DNA of 64,000 nucleotides from Lojkania enalia (Eukaryota > Ascomycota > Dothideomycetes > Pleosporales): NCBI GenBank assembly GCA_010094045.1, contig ML986605.1:1-64000 (forward strand). Direction: 5' to 3'. Below are positions 24,208 to 35,335 of this stretch, one piece after another. The notes under the pieces were generated by a model. The model was not told where the DNA came from. It searched no databases and saw only the letters and a program-made list of their open reading frames with translations. Both the position numbers and the translations under genes were made by a program. Positions within the stretch are counted from its first letter, which is position 1. Each line of letters begins with the position of its first letter.

Positions 24208-25008
24208 TTAGCCGGCGCCATTATAGTCCTGCTTGGCCTTTGCGAACAGCTGATCCAAGACATCGTTCTTTGCAGCCTGTGGCACCTGCCCAGGCCCGGA
24301 ACGCGAATTCGGGGCGCTATTGTGATTGTGCAGGCTCCATGCTGCATCCTGCTGCCTCTGCTGCCCGAAGAGTTCTCGGAGCGATAGCTGGCGTCCCATG
24401 GGGATGCTCTCCTCAACCTGCTCTTCAGCGTCTCCCGGCGTTCCATTATCGGAGACTTGCTCCCTCGCCCGCCGACTCTCCGCCGCTTGTCTAGCTAGTT
24501 GCCGTATAATTTCTGAAGACTCCAAGCGCGCGTTCGCAGTCGATGAATCCTGCTCTGAGAAAATCCATATCCCGTAGACGTGCTCTTCACCTTGGAGAAT
24601 AACATACTCTTCCGTAATTTCGAGTTCTGCATCGCTAGTGAGCTCCATGGTGAAGTTTTCTAGGCCCCGCCTATTCAATATGACGACAGAAAAGCGATCG
24701 GAGCCCGTGGGGCTAGGCGAAAGTTGGCAGACGAAAAGGGTGCCTTCGATACCAATCTTCTCCCATTGTCTCGAGTCCAGCGAATAGGTATAGAGGACGG
24801 CATACGGGGTGACGTGACGGATGCTTATTATTTCGGGGTAGTGGCGGTGCAGGACGGAGAGGTTGAGTTCATCGTTGGAACGTGGTGGGGGAAGCGGGAC
24901 GTCAATGGCCGGTGGTGCATCGGTCTCGTAGTCGGAGGGTTGCGGGGCGGGCTGCGGAGGTTGCGGCTGCTGGGCATGGGCCCGTGATTTTGCTTTGTGT
25001 GAAGGCAT
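24208..25008 (-). CDS. DCP1: mRNA-decapping enzyme subunit Dcp1
   Basis: This is a single exon of 266 aa. After a proline/glutamine-rich N-terminus (residues 1-45) comes the EVH1-type Dcp1 domain: LNLSVLHRHYPEI, IRHVTPYAVLYTY, WEKIGIEGTLFVC, FSVVILNRRGLENF and YGIWIFSEQ, over roughly residues 48-155. The tail has an Arg/Glu-rich helix and ends in VLDQLFAKAKQDYNGAG. Dcp1 activates the decapping enzyme Dcp2 in P-bodies and so commits mRNAs to 5'-3' decay. Length and domain order fit filamentous-fungal Dcp1. The start is the ATG at 25008. It diverges from the 5-phosphatase gene. Confidence 0.93.
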   Translation of the reverse strand: MPSHKAKSRAHAQQPQPPQPAPQPSDYETDAPPAIDVPLPPPRSNDELNLSVLHRHYPEIISIRHVTPYAVLYTYSLDSRQWEKIGIEGTLFVCQLSPSPTGSDRFSVVILNRRGLENFTMELTSDAELEITEEYVILQGEEHVYGIWIFSEQDSSTANARLESSEIIRQLARQAAESRRAREQVSDNGTPGDAEEQVEESIPMGRQLSLRELFGQQRQQDAAWSLHNHNSAPNSRSGPGQVPQAAKNDVLDQLFAKAKQDYNGAG

Positions 25009-25537
25009 TTAAACGAGATGTCGATGTCGATGTCAATGTCGATGCGTATTATTGGTAGTCGTAGTGTTCCGAAGTGAAGGAACCAAACGGGCTTGGAAGA
25101 TTTCGGAGGCCGAGCTTGGACCGCCGCACCGCCGCTGTGGCCCAACTTACCCGGCAAGAGGAGCACCTCATTTCCCAGGAGAGGCGCCAGGGAGTATTAC
25201 CACATGTACATCATGTGGTATATGAAACCCATCGCCCAGAAATCGGGAATCTGCCCGTTCGGCAGTATCGACTGAAATCTCGACTTCAAGACGCGAAACA
25301 TGGTTCGTAATCGGACCGCCACTGGTCGCGTGCCTGCGACACTGCCACACCGAGTCCCGCCCGGTCTACCTCGTCATCGTGCGCATATCCAGCAATATAA
25401 CACCTGTGAATTGTAAAAAGATTCACGAGCAACTAAGCCTCCCCTTCCACACCGCTATGGATTCACATCATCCCTGAACCAGATCCGTTTCACTCTTTGG
25501 CCGCGTTAACCCTCCATTTGCCCCGCACTCCCCCGCC
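25009..25537. promoter_or_regulatory. Divergent promoter region of DCP1 and the 5-phosphatase
   Basis: 529 bp separate two start codons pointing away from each other. A short GATGTC tandem repeat lies at about 25017-25042 in the DCP1 leader. No transcription-factor site can be named. Confidence 0.55.
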
Positions 25538-28500
25538 ATGTCTCCAGCCTCGACTGGTTCCACGGACCGCCTCGATGCGAACATCCCGGGGGCGTTCCCT
25601 GATGGCAGCACCAGCCAGCAGAGCATATCCACCCACCAGACACTCTCCCAGTCCCTATATACCAGGAGAGCTGAATACACGCGCTCCCGGAATGTCCGGA
25701 TAAAGGTCGGCAGCTGGAATGTCGCTGCGCAAAAGGGAACAGAGCAGGACATTGGCGCGTGGTTCGTCGACGGCAAGGGCATCGAGGAATCACTAGCCGG
25801 CCTTGGGGTGGACGATGCCAGGCCTGGGAGCAGCGAGTCACGCGAGAGTATTACCGGGCAGGAAGCGCGGAGTCCTAGCCCAACTATTCTTCGTGGCGAT
25901 CATGGCGCGGTGCCAGGGGGAGAAGAGGTTGGCATATATGCCCTAGGTCTGCAGGAGATTGTGGACATCAATTCACCGGCTGAGGCTCTCCGCCCTTATA
26001 CGGACCCCACCGTTGCGAATCGCTGGAAGGATGTCATCAAGGCAGCACTGCCCAAAGGATACCAGCTTGTTGTCGAGCAGCAATTGGTTGGACTTCTTCT
26101 TCTAGTCTACGTCTCGCCAACCGTCTACCCGCACATCAAGAACGTTAGCACAACCAGCGTTGGAACGGGGTTGATGGGCTACATGGGCAATAAGGGAGCA
26201 GTGACGGCAAGGTTAGTACTCGGTGAGACTACACGGCTGGTCTTCATCAACTCTCACCTAGCTGCGGGTGCGGATAAGGCGGCCTTAGACCGAAGGAATT
26301 GGGACGCCGGGCAGATAGCCACTCGAACACGCTTCGATCCCATCACAGATGCGCTGGGAAGTGCGCAGGCCCATGGCGAATGTCTCGGAGAAGAAGACTT
26401 CGCTTTCTGGTTCGGTGACCTAAACTACCGCCTGGAAGGCATGCCGGGGGACGATGTGCGGCGTCTGTTGTTGCGACACACCAAAGACCTAGATCCGGAG
26501 CCGTCGATTGAATCCGGTATTCCTTCATCAAATGTTTCCACAACAAGTGATGCATCCAAGTCATCTACCGCCGGCTCTTCAGATGACGAGGATGCGATTC
26601 CGTTGCCTCCCGAGTTAGATCCTGCTTCTTTGCAGACAACCATTTTGTCGCTCCTGCCTCACGATGAGCTGCACCAGCAGATGAAAGCTGGCAAAGCATT
26701 CGCCGACGGCTGGGCCGAGGGTCCCATCAGATTTCTACCATCATACAAATATGACGTTGGCAAAGTCGGTTTGTTTGATTCCAGCGAAAAACGCCGCTGT
26801 CCTAGCTGGTGTGATCGAATTCTGTATCGCACTAGGGCCGCCAAGCAACGTTACGACATAAAGATCAAGGAGCAAGATGAGGCGAGGAAAAAGGACGATG
26901 AAATGAAAGCCAAGGGAATCGATCATGCAGGTGATGATGACGAAGTACTCTACGACTACGATCCGGATACCGATGGTGACAATGTCGAGTACGATGAATA
27001 CGGCGACAATGCGGACCCGGAGCCAGAACATGTGACCACGAAGGAGGGGTTCTCGGACGAAATCTTGCTTGAATATTACACATCACATATGAGAGTGCTA
27101 TCATCGGACCATAAGCCTCTCGACGCAGTGTTTAACCTCACATATGATGCAGTGATCCCCGAGCTAAAAGCAGCCATTCACCAAGAAGTTGCAAGAGAAC
27201 TTGACCGTCAAGAAAACGAAGGGAGACCATCTATAACCGTCGTCGTTGACCGTCCCACCGGGACCCCATCCCTCGATAATAAGGACACTACTGACAGTGC
27301 GTTTGATGGAGTCGATTTTGGCGACGTTCAGTTCGCCAAGTCGAAACGCAGGAACATGACTATAGCGAATACCGGAAGAGTGCCTGCGACATTTGGTTTC
27401 ACCGACAGACCAATAGATGAAGGACACCCCGAGGGCCCCTTTCCATCTTGGCTAACAGCTATATTCGATAGAGAGCCGGACCTAGCAGACGGCAAAGCTC
27501 TAACTGATAAGCTAGCCCCGGACTATCTCCACACTGCCTACACCCTCGAACCTGCAGATGTCTGCAATATCGAACTCAAATGCAAAGTTGACAACATGGA
27601 GCTAGTTCGAGACCTAAACTCGGGCACCAAGAACCTTGACTACGTGCTCGTCCTTCGTGTGCAAAATGGGCGCGACCATTTCCTCCCTGTCCGCGGCCGC
27701 TGGCTGCAATCCGCGCTCTCGCGCTCCATCGACAAACTTATCAGGATCCCGGAGGGCGGAATCCGGAAGCTGCAGGGTCAGAAACCGGCTGGCGACGATG
27801 AAGCGGTACGGTGGTCGGCGCCTCGCGAACTGTTTCGGCTGACCGAGGCCATAGAGAGCTTGACGGAGCGCACGATTGCCGAGTGGGATATGACAGGCCA
27901 CGAGGGCGAGCGGGCGCCCTGGATGCACAATGCTGGTTGGCCTTTTGTTAAAGATAGCCGGTATTTCGAGGATGGAAATTACGACGAGACGCTCGCGGAT
28001 GTGTACGATGCGCTTGACTGCGACGCGGGCTTCGACACGGTGTTTGACGCGGGGATTGCGGCTATGCAGCGGGTAGAAATTCTGGCCGAGGTGCTACTCC
28101 AGTTCCTTTGCAGTCTGCAAGATGGCATCGTGACGGCGGAATTGTGGGCCAAGCTTGAGGAAGGTCTGATGGCTAGGGAGAAAGCGAAGCAGCAGCCGAG
28201 TCCCGATGAAGAGCGCCTCTTCGCCCTGGAAGTCTTCTCCAAGGCCCCAAATCACAACGTCGCTTTCGTGCTCCTCACTTCCATGCTCCAGCGCGTGGCA
28301 AACGAGGTCGCGAATGCCTCAAAGCCGGACCCCAAAACGCCGCGGTCCAGCGTCGATCTGCCCGCAAGCCCCCAGGTCTCGGTTCGCAGGAAGACACTGA
28401 GCAAAGTGCCCGAGGTGGCTATTAGGCAGCTCATCAACCGCAATTACGCAACTGTGTTTGTGGACGCGGTCTTCAGGGCACCGCCGGACGCGGAGAAGAT

Positions 28501-28579
28501 GAGGGAGAAGGACCGGACGGCGAGGAGGGAGAGGATGATTGGGGTTCTGGAATTGTTCTTGGCGGAGGGGGAGAGGTGA
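25538..28579 (+). CDS. Type II inositol polyphosphate 5-phosphatase (OCRL/INPP5B-like)
   Basis: This is an intronless frame of 1013 aa. The phosphatase fold begins with VGSWNVAAQ (about residue 58). It then has LQEIVDI with the Mg-binding Glu (about 140), GLMGYMGNKGAV, FINSHLAAG, FWFGDLNYRL (about 290), CPSWCDRILY (about 425) and SSDHKPLDAVF (about 527): all catalytic motifs of the inositol 5-phosphatase family. Downstream is a beta-rich ASH-like stretch (about 590-700). After it comes a C-terminal helical region resembling the RhoGAP-like domain of OCRL/INPP5B. An acidic linker lies at 440-510. The enzyme should remove the 5-phosphate from phosphoinositides such as PI(4,5)P2 on membranes. 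No SAC domain is present, so it is not a synaptojanin. The start ATG is at 25538. Confidence 0.92.
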   Translation: MSPASTGSTDRLDANIPGAFPDGSTSQQSISTHQTLSQSLYTRRAEYTRSRNVRIKVGSWNVAAQKGTEQDIGAWFVDGKGIEESLAGLGVDDARPGSSESRESITGQEARSPSPTILRGDHGAVPGGEEVGIYALGLQEIVDINSPAEALRPYTDPTVANRWKDVIKAALPKGYQLVVEQQLVGLLLLVYVSPTVYPHIKNVSTTSVGTGLMGYMGNKGAVTARLVLGETTRLVFINSHLAAGADKAALDRRNWDAGQIATRTRFDPITDALGSAQAHGECLGEEDFAFWFGDLNYRLEGMPGDDVRRLLLRHTKDLDPEPSIESGIPSSNVSTTSDASKSSTAGSSDDEDAIPLPPELDPASLQTTILSLLPHDELHQQMKAGKAFADGWAEGPIRFLPSYKYDVGKVGLFDSSEKRRCPSWCDRILYRTRAAKQRYDIKIKEQDEARKKDDEMKAKGIDHAGDDDEVLYDYDPDTDGDNVEYDEYGDNADPEPEHVTTKEGFSDEILLEYYTSHMRVLSSDHKPLDAVFNLTYDAVIPELKAAIHQEVARELDRQENEGRPSITVVVDRPTGTPSLDNKDTTDSAFDGVDFGDVQFAKSKRRNMTIANTGRVPATFGFTDRPIDEGHPEGPFPSWLTAIFDREPDLADGKALTDKLAPDYLHTAYTLEPADVCNIELKCKVDNMELVRDLNSGTKNLDYVLVLRVQNGRDHFLPVRGRWLQSALSRSIDKLIRIPEGGIRKLQGQKPAGDDEAVRWSAPRELFRLTEAIESLTERTIAEWDMTGHEGERAPWMHNAGWPFVKDSRYFEDGNYDETLADVYDALDCDAGFDTVFDAGIAAMQRVEILAEVLLQFLCSLQDGIVTAELWAKLEEGLMAREKAKQQPSPDEERLFALEVFSKAPNHNVAFVLLTSMLQRVANEVANASKPDPKTPRSSVDLPASPQVSVRRKTLSKVPEVAIRQLINRNYATVFVDAVFRAPPDAEKMREKDRTARRERMIGVLELFLAEGER

Positions 28580-28931
28580 GGAATACCGCTGCGGATGGAA
28601 TTGTGATGGGCTAACTAACTTGGTGTGGTGAGTAGGACTCAGGTTGGTAAGGTTGGTGTTGGTTGGGATACCCAGGGCTATCTAGGCACGCTGGCTGTAT
28701 ATACATGCATACGTATTGGGCATGCGAGACGCGTAATGAATCGTAGTTGCCCACTACTTGGCGAGCTTACTTCTTCATTATTGCATCACAAGTCATTTTT
28801 CTGTTGCTCGCTTGAAGAAGAAAGAGAATATCGTACAAGTTATTTCGCTAGGTTCCACCCTTTACAAATGCCGTCATTGCTATGTCATCCAATTTCTCAC
28901 CCTTTCACTGCTTCAATGGAAAGCACACTTC
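28580..28931. other. Convergent intergenic region
   Basis: 352 bp between the stop codons of the 5-phosphatase and the dehydrogenase. No gene is visible. Confidence 0.65.
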
Positions 28932-30021
28932 TTAGCCTTGCATCTCGATTCCACCGGAAACGTGCAGAGTCTCGCCGGTGCAGTACGATCCCATGGGAGA
29001 GGCCAGGAAAACATAGGCAGTTGCGACCTCGGCAGGCATGCCGGGCCGGTTGAGCGGACAGTCGCTGATGCCGAGGGAGTTCATTGCATCGGGTGGGTTG
29101 TTCTTGGTGGCAGGTTGCAAAGGGGTCCAACTGTTACTCGTATTAGCATGTTCCTCTCATGACAGATAGCCTTGCATTCGAAAATTGCAATTGAATGAGG
29201 TGAGACTTACATAATTCCCGGCGCGACAGCATTCACCCTAATGCCCTTACTCGCTTGCTGCTGTGCTAGAGAACGCGTGAACGTCGTGATGGCGCCCTTG
29301 GTAGATGAGTAATCGACGAGCTGGGGGTTGCCCATGTAAGCAGCAACGGAGGAGCTGTTCACAATGGCGGAGCCGCGCCTCATGTGCTTTAGGGCGTATT
29401 TGGTGATAGCGAACACGCTGAAGATGTTTGTGCGGTAGGTCTTTTCGACAACGGAGAGGTCGATGTCTTGAAGGTCGTTGCAGATTTCTTGCATAGCGCC
29501 TGGGGAAAGAAACCACGATTACCATGACCATCTACGAACGGATCTACTGAGAGACATAGCGGGAGGAAGCGAGACTTACTATTATTTACCAGCACGTTCA
29601 GTCTGCCGAAGGCTTTGATGTGTTGCTCGACGGCCTTTATACAGTTTGCCTCCTCGCGCAGATTCAGAGCCATGGGGTTGCATTTCCGTCCAGCCTCCTC
29701 GATCGCCTTCCGCGTCAAGTTCGCGTCTTCTTCTTCCTCTGGCAAGTACACGAACGAGATATCTGCGCCCTCTCGGGCCATAAGTATTGCTACCGCGCGG
29801 CCGATTCCCGAATCCCCGCCGGTAATGAGGACAGCTTTGTCCTTGAGTAGACCCCGGCCCTCATACTCTTTCAGATACGGCTTCCCGTCCTCGCCTTGGT
29901 ACTCAAGCTGTGTCCAGACGGCAGTCGGTTCGAGCTTTGCGTCGAGGCCGGGGCCGCCCTCTTGGTTTTGCTTCTTGAGCTCTGTGGATGGGTAGGCGGT
30001 GATAGGTTCTTTACTGGACAT
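28932..30021 (-). CDS. Short-chain dehydrogenase/reductase, general-stress-protein type (3 exons)
   Basis: The model is complement(28932-29130, 29211-29499, 29580-30021), 309 aa. Both introns are 80 nt with GTAAGT donors and CAG acceptors, and they restore VLVNN-SAMQEI and VAPGI-IWTPLQP. An N-terminal extension (residues 1-60, ending YEGRGLLKDK) precedes the cofactor-binding TGGDSGIG (67-74). Then come LNVLVNNSA, the catalytic SSS and YSSTK (Tyr/Lys), and VNAVAPG. The extension and the TGGDSGIGRAVA wording match the SDR group that includes bacterial general stress proteins and fungal homologues. It should be an NAD(P)(H)-dependent oxidoreductase; the substrate cannot be told. It ends SGGIEMQG with no targeting signal. 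Confidence 0.9.
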
Positions 30022-30780
30022 GGTCAGGGATTTCGGAGGCTGGGTAGCGGAGTTGGAGACGTGGGTTGCTGTGATTACGGTGGGAGTTTTATAGCATGTA
30101 CGACGCTTGCTATATGGAGTTCGATGATGATATCATTATGTCACTAGGCCGCCAAGGCGTATGCGCCTTCTAGGGATATGTGAATATGTCTAGAATAGTG
30201 TTTGTGGATCGCTATTCCCGAGTTATTCTTGTCTGGGAGTGAGAATGCGCTATTGAGGCTTTATGTTCTGCTGAGATGGCTGACTAGCGTAAGCCGCCTG
30301 AAAGTAGCGACTTTGCCAGTTGAGGAGAGTTTGAGTTCTCACTATTGGCCAATCGGATGCGTTGTCCAGGCGTGTGTTTCGATGGCAAGAACGCCTAAAA
30401 AATTCTTTGGAATTCCTCGTACTCTTGTATTCGTGCGATAGTCAATTGAATTTCCTTGACTAGAGATTCGCATTTGCTAATAAGACTTTATGTTGAGACT
30501 TCAGTCGCAATTCCTAGTCATGGCTGTCTAGTATCGTTTCCTATAAAACAGAATATAACAACAAATCATGCGCAGCTGCGGCTATGCAAAATACTCAATA
30601 TTATCGAAGTAAACTCGTATAGGCCGGGGGAAAGTGGGGTTTCAAATAGTGAGGTAATGCTGGGCGACCCCACAGCGGGGCGCCTTCAGCCCTACGGGGA
30701 AGAAAAAAAAGTTTCAAAACCTATCCGTGGTAAAACTATCAGCATCAACACTCGCCGCAATTGACATCTGTAAACACAAA
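30022..30780. promoter_or_regulatory. Divergent region between the dehydrogenase and GARS genes
   Basis: 759 bp between two outward-pointing starts. It probably holds both promoters. No specific motif is assigned. Confidence 0.5.
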
Positions 30781-32121
30781 ATGACAAACAAACTTATCGT
30801 CCTCCTCGTCGGCAATGGCGGCCGCGAGCATGCCATCACCTGGAAACTCATCCAGTCGGCCCAAACCTCACACGTATTCGTCGTCCCCGGTAACGGCGGC
30901 ACTGCACTACTCCCGAATGTGACGAACGTGTCCTCCATCTCCCCAGATGACTTTCCTGCACTAGTCAAATTCGCCAAAGAGAATAGTGTAGATGTGCTGG
31001 TGCCGGGGCCCGAAGCGCCTCTCGTTGCGGGAATTGTCGATTATTTCAAGACGGAGATGCCGGAAGTGAGGGCTTTTGGACCGAGCAAGAAGGCCGCGAC
31101 AATGGAGGGGAGCAAGACGTTTAGCAAGGATTTCATGAAGAGACACGGCATTCCGACGGCTGCTTACGAGAACTTCTCCTCGTATAGGGAGGCGATGAAG
31201 TACCTAGATACTGTGTCGCATGATGTGGTGATTAAGGCGGATGGGCTGGCGGCAGGAAAGGGCGTGATAATTCCCCAATCGAAGGCGGAGGCGCAGGCGG
31301 CGCTGAAGGAGATCATGCTGGATAAGGAGTTTGGGTCTGCTGGGGATGAGGTGGTGATTGAAGAGTTCCTGGAGGGCGATGAGCTGAGTATTTTGTCGTT
31401 TAGTGATGGGTCGGCGATTGCGAGCCTCCCGCCGGCGCAAGACCACAAGCGGATTGGGGACGGCGATACAGGGCCTAACACCGGCGGGATGGGCACTTAT
31501 GCTCCCACGAAGATTGCACCACTGGAAGTCGTGGATAGGATACATGAGGACGTCTTGCAGCCGACCATTGATGGGATGAAGGCTGAGGGCTTTCCGTTCG
31601 TGGGCGTCCTGTTTACAGGCTTGATGATGACTAAGAGCGGGCCGAAGGTTTTGGAGTACAATGTGCGGTTTGGAGACCCAGAGACGCAGAGCCTTTTAGC
31701 TCTCATGGAGAGTGATCTTCTAGAAGTCATGGTCGCATGTACGGATGGCAGGTTGAGAGATGTCGAAGTCAAGGTCAGTAGTGCTAGCGCGGCAACGGTG
31801 GTTGTTGCTGCTGCTGGGTATCCGGGATCATACAAGAAAGGAACGGTCACAACCTTGGATCCGGTACCGGAAGGTATGTGGAAGCTTCGGATTGAATATG
31901 GACGCGAGACTGATCAACGTGCAGATGTCGTACTTTTCCACGCTGGAACTTCCTTCGTGGATAATACTCTGAAGACGTCCGGTGGACGAGTGATTGCATC
32001 AACAGCTGTTGCCGAGACGCTAGAAGAGGCGGTTGCCAAGGCGTACAAAGGTGTAGACTGCATTCATTTCGAAGGCATGCAGTATCGAAAAGATATTGCA
32101 GGGCGCGCGTTGAAGAGATGA
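30781..32121 (+). CDS. Phosphoribosylamine-glycine ligase (GARS), monofunctional
   Basis: This is an intronless frame of 446 aa from the ATG at 30781; the frame is open 54 nt further upstream but without ATG. It carries the whole GARS: LLVGNGGREHAITWKL at the N-terminus, PGPEAPLVAGIVDYF, the ATP-grasp motifs VVIKADGLAAGKGVII and EEFLEGDELSI, then GDTGPNTGGMGTYAP, LEYNVRFGDPETQ and the C-terminal HFEGMQYRKDIAGRAL. The enzyme makes glycinamide ribonucleotide from phosphoribosylamine, glycine and ATP, the second step of purine synthesis. In yeast and most ascomycetes this domain is fused to AIRS (ADE5,7, about 800 aa). Here the frame stops at the usual domain junction and no AIRS sequence follows. 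It may be a second, GARS-only copy. Confidence 0.92.
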   Translation: MTNKLIVLLVGNGGREHAITWKLIQSAQTSHVFVVPGNGGTALLPNVTNVSSISPDDFPALVKFAKENSVDVLVPGPEAPLVAGIVDYFKTEMPEVRAFGPSKKAATMEGSKTFSKDFMKRHGIPTAAYENFSSYREAMKYLDTVSHDVVIKADGLAAGKGVIIPQSKAEAQAALKEIMLDKEFGSAGDEVVIEEFLEGDELSILSFSDGSAIASLPPAQDHKRIGDGDTGPNTGGMGTYAPTKIAPLEVVDRIHEDVLQPTIDGMKAEGFPFVGVLFTGLMMTKSGPKVLEYNVRFGDPETQSLLALMESDLLEVMVACTDGRLRDVEVKVSSASAATVVVAAAGYPGSYKKGTVTTLDPVPEGMWKLRIEYGRETDQRADVVLFHAGTSFVDNTLKTSGGRVIASTAVAETLEEAVAKAYKGVDCIHFEGMQYRKDIAGRALKR

Positions 32122-32412
32122 TCTTTTTTAGCACATTGATAGTAACTTTCAAAGGTTTCTGCATTGCAAGGCGTTGAGGAAGATAAAAAGCATTAGAAAG
32201 TACGGAGCAGTCAAAAAATAGACAATTGATTCGTTGATGATACCCCTCACTAGACCCCTCGACTCTCTAGTTGTTCCTGTGTTGGATATTCCTAGGACGA
32301 CTTCAACAGCAGATACCCAACAGCGTCTAGTATTGCGAAGCCAAGATGCTATGTCTTGAGAAAAAAGGGAGAGAACATGTAAGTTATACGGCACAGGGTA
32401 TACGCATGGCGA

Positions 32413-33114
32413 TTATAATTTCGATGTTGCGTCCTTACTATACTTTCCAACCCCCCACTTCTTCTCGAACTCGTCATCCCACGGTACCCTGACCTCCCTA
32501 TGCTGTGGTAGCACGGGCGAATTGACCTTGTGGTGTTCCACAGTGCAATATACCGTTTTCCCGTCCAGACTGGTCATCCGGCCTCTAATCATGGCCATCT
32601 GTCTCCCGGCTGATACCACTTCAGATGAGAGGCGTACGGTGGTATTAATTGGGACAGCCTTGAGATAGGATACGTTCAGGGTGCGCGATACTCCACCCAT
32701 GAACTCGAAGTATCCGGGCCTAGCGATGGGGCAGAGCGCTGTTGTGGTCGCCATGTCGAATATTACGGCGCCAGCACCACCGTGCATCACATCTGGATTG
32801 AAGTCAATTTTACGCTTTCCCTCTTGGACTACGTCATCTTGAATGCTGTACCGTTTAGGTTTGAGAAATTGGGCGACATGCGGAATTCGAATGCTACTGA
32901 ACCGTCTAGACCGGCGTCGACGATTTTCAGGTTATCCATTACTTCGCGGTCGAAATCCTGCTCCGCTTAGTGCCCATGAAGTGCCAGGTTGCTGGGCCCA
33001 ATGCTGGCATACTATGTGGTCCTCCGGCCGCTGGGCGGCCAATAGTCGGTACCGCTCGAACATGGCCTCGACGGCTCTAATGGCTCTACTTCGATCTTCT
33101 TCCGGGGAGCCCAT
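32413..33114 (-). CDS. Hotdog-fold thioesterase, PaaI/4HBT family (3 exons)
   Basis: The model is complement(32413-32792, 32852-32957, 33013-33114), 195 aa. Introns of 55 nt (CACTAAG branch site) and 59 nt join EDHI to DFDREVMDNLKIVDAG and FSNLND to VMHGGAGAVIFDMATT. All phases fit. The block VMHGGAGAVIFDMATTTALCP is the 4HBT/PaaI signature, with the central helix acid in the position of the catalytic Asp. The N-terminal VDAGLDGSVAFEF strand pattern and the length of about 195 aa agree with fungal ACOT13-like proteins. It probably hydrolyses acyl-CoA thioesters; the chain specificity is unknown. It converges on the GARS gene 291 bp away. Confidence 0.88.
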
Positions 33115-33835
33115 GTTGGCAGGTGTCAATCCAGAGGAAGCTTACGGGGGATTCTGAGAGGCGGAATTTCTACTCCGTTCGAATCTCCACGCATGGCTGA
33201 AGTAGGACACTCTGCGATGGCGAGTTGGAGGTTGCGGCGCTAGGGCTCAGTATTGCCTCGGCTGTTTCCTAATCTAGACGCACCCACTCCCACATGCGCG
33301 ACAAAGCACATCCCCCTCGCGCCGGTCGGCTCGAAATGTTTCGAAACACGTCCGCGAGACAACTCTGCACTAGAGTCGGACACTTCTCGCCTCAGGTCGC
33401 GAGGCCACGAGTTTCATCTCAACCCCTGCTCCTCATCGTTTGCGCACGTCGGGCGCGCGGGGACTCCCGCCGGCTCCCCGACCATGTTTCGGCCCTGGGC
33501 GGCCTGTTTCACGACGGGGGCTCATAGCGCTCGCCGCCTCCAAATGTCAGACCTACGGAATAAAAACAAGGGACGCTCACCACGCCCGACGACTGTTCCA
33601 AGATTTGGCAGCCTCTGCTAAATAGCGGTCTTTTCTCCTCAACTCCATGGACGCAGTTCAGGGCTGAATGAACTGCTGTTCCCTTTATTTCATTCTTGCA
33701 TTTATCCTTTGGGATTCCGTTTGCGTAATTAACACAGTTTCCTCTGCAGTACTTCCTATTCGTCACAGCGCATGAGGATTCCTTCGCCCTCCACTTTTCC
33801 AACAACATTGCAGTTTGCAATATAGAGAAGTAAAA
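33115..33835. promoter_or_regulatory. Divergent region between the thioesterase and MFS genes
   Basis: 721 bp, GC-rich for this window, between two outward-pointing starts. The frames inside show no protein features. It presumably holds both promoters. Confidence 0.5.
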
Positions 33836-35335
33836 ATGGCAGCAAGTTCGGCGCCCGTCTCTGCTGCTCTGCGGAAGAAGGTGCTGAAGGTGCTCTTCAC
33901 GTCGCTGCTCCTAGACTTGGTACGTCATCCTCAGCCGCATGGCGTGTGCTTGGAGGGAATGGATAGAGCTGACAACTCCTGAACGGCTGTAGATATCCTT
34001 CACCTTTATTCTACCACTGTTCCCCAAGTTACTGGAATTCTATCGCGACCTCGAAGCCTCGCAATCGCATTCCTCTCCGACAATTCTCTCCCGCATCCTC
34101 TTTGGATTGAACGCTTACAAGAACTCGTTCGCGAAGCCCATCAACGACCGCCATGACATTGTCCTCCTCGGCGGTGCCCTGGGAAGCCTCTTCTCCTTCC
34201 TACAGGCCATTGCGAGTCCCGTCATTGGAACCATGTCTGATAAGTATGGGCGGAGGACCGCTTTGCTGTGGTCCATGGTAGGAAACATTCTATCGGTAGC
34301 TCTCTGGGTCGCCGCGACCGATTTCCGGACCTTCCTCGCATCAAGAGTCGTCGGAGGCTTGAGCGAGGGCAATGTCCAGCTGGCGATTGCCATCGCTACG
34401 GATATCTCTGATGAGACGCAACGAGGAGCCACGATGGCACTGGTCGGCGTCTGCTTCAGCATTGCGTTTACCTTCGGACCGGCGCTTGGAGCGTGGTTGA
34501 GCACTATTACGAGTTTCGCCTCGAATCCGTTTGCGAGTGCGGCGGGATTTTCGCTATTCCTCATCGTGACCGAGACGATTTACCTCTACTGGGCTCTTCC
34601 GGAGACGCTCCCCACGGCAGCTACGACAGCGAATGGAAGCGTTAATGGAGCAACCAACGGTGCTTCAAACGGACATGTCAAGGCGGAGAAGGAGCGAGTC
34701 AGGACGAATTCGCATGCCCTGCTCAACTCAGTCCATTTCTTCTTCATCCTATTCTTCTCCGGCATGGAATTCTCGCTCCCGTTTATGACATACGATCTCT
34801 TCTCCTACGGCTCGGCTCAGAATGGAAGGCTGATGGGTTTCATTGGGCTCGTGGCTTCGCTTCTCCAGGGAAGCGTTGTGCGGCGCATGCATCCGCTGAA
34901 GGTTGTGCAGATGGGTGTGTTCAGCTGCCTGGTTGCGTTCATCCTCCTGAGCCGCGTGGAGTCGCAGAGGGGCCTGTATTCGGCTGCTGCGTTGTTGGCT
35001 GTTACCAGCGCAACGGTGGTCACTGGGTTGCAGAGTCTAAGCTCGTTTGAAGCTAGTGCTGGGGAGCGGGGCCATAAGCTTGGAAATCATAGAAGTTTTG
35101 GTGCGTACAACCATTACAAGCTCTTTAACCAATTGAATATCGCGCTAACTGTGGAGTAGGCCAAATTGGTCGTTCTCTTGGTCCGTTAATTTTCTGCTCG
35201 CTGTATTGGTGGGCTGGTCGCGAGACGGCGTACGCAGTAGGTGCTGCGGGTATAGTAGCCGTATGCGGACTGGTATTTGGAGGGCTCAGGGTGCCACCTG
35301 GAACGGAGACAGTTAGGAAGACCAAGACCAAGTAG
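33836..35335 (+). CDS. MFS transporter, tetracycline-transporter/MFSD10-like (3 exons)
   Basis: Exons 33836-33919, 33993-35100 and 35160-35335 encode 455 aa. Intron 1 (73 nt) joins LLLDL to ISFTFILPLFPKL. Intron 2 (59 nt, GTGCGT...GAGTAG) joins NHRSFG to QIGRSLGPLIF, restoring the conserved G-x-LGR-x-LGP helix. Reading through intron 2 would stop early. The protein has about 12 membrane helices. MFS motif A lies near residue 107 (GTMSDKYGRRTALLW), and a polar loop (residues about 240-265, rich in Asn/Gly/Ala) sits between the two halves. The start sequence resembles fungal homologues of MFSD10/TetA-like organic-anion carriers. The substrate is unknown. Confidence 0.9.
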
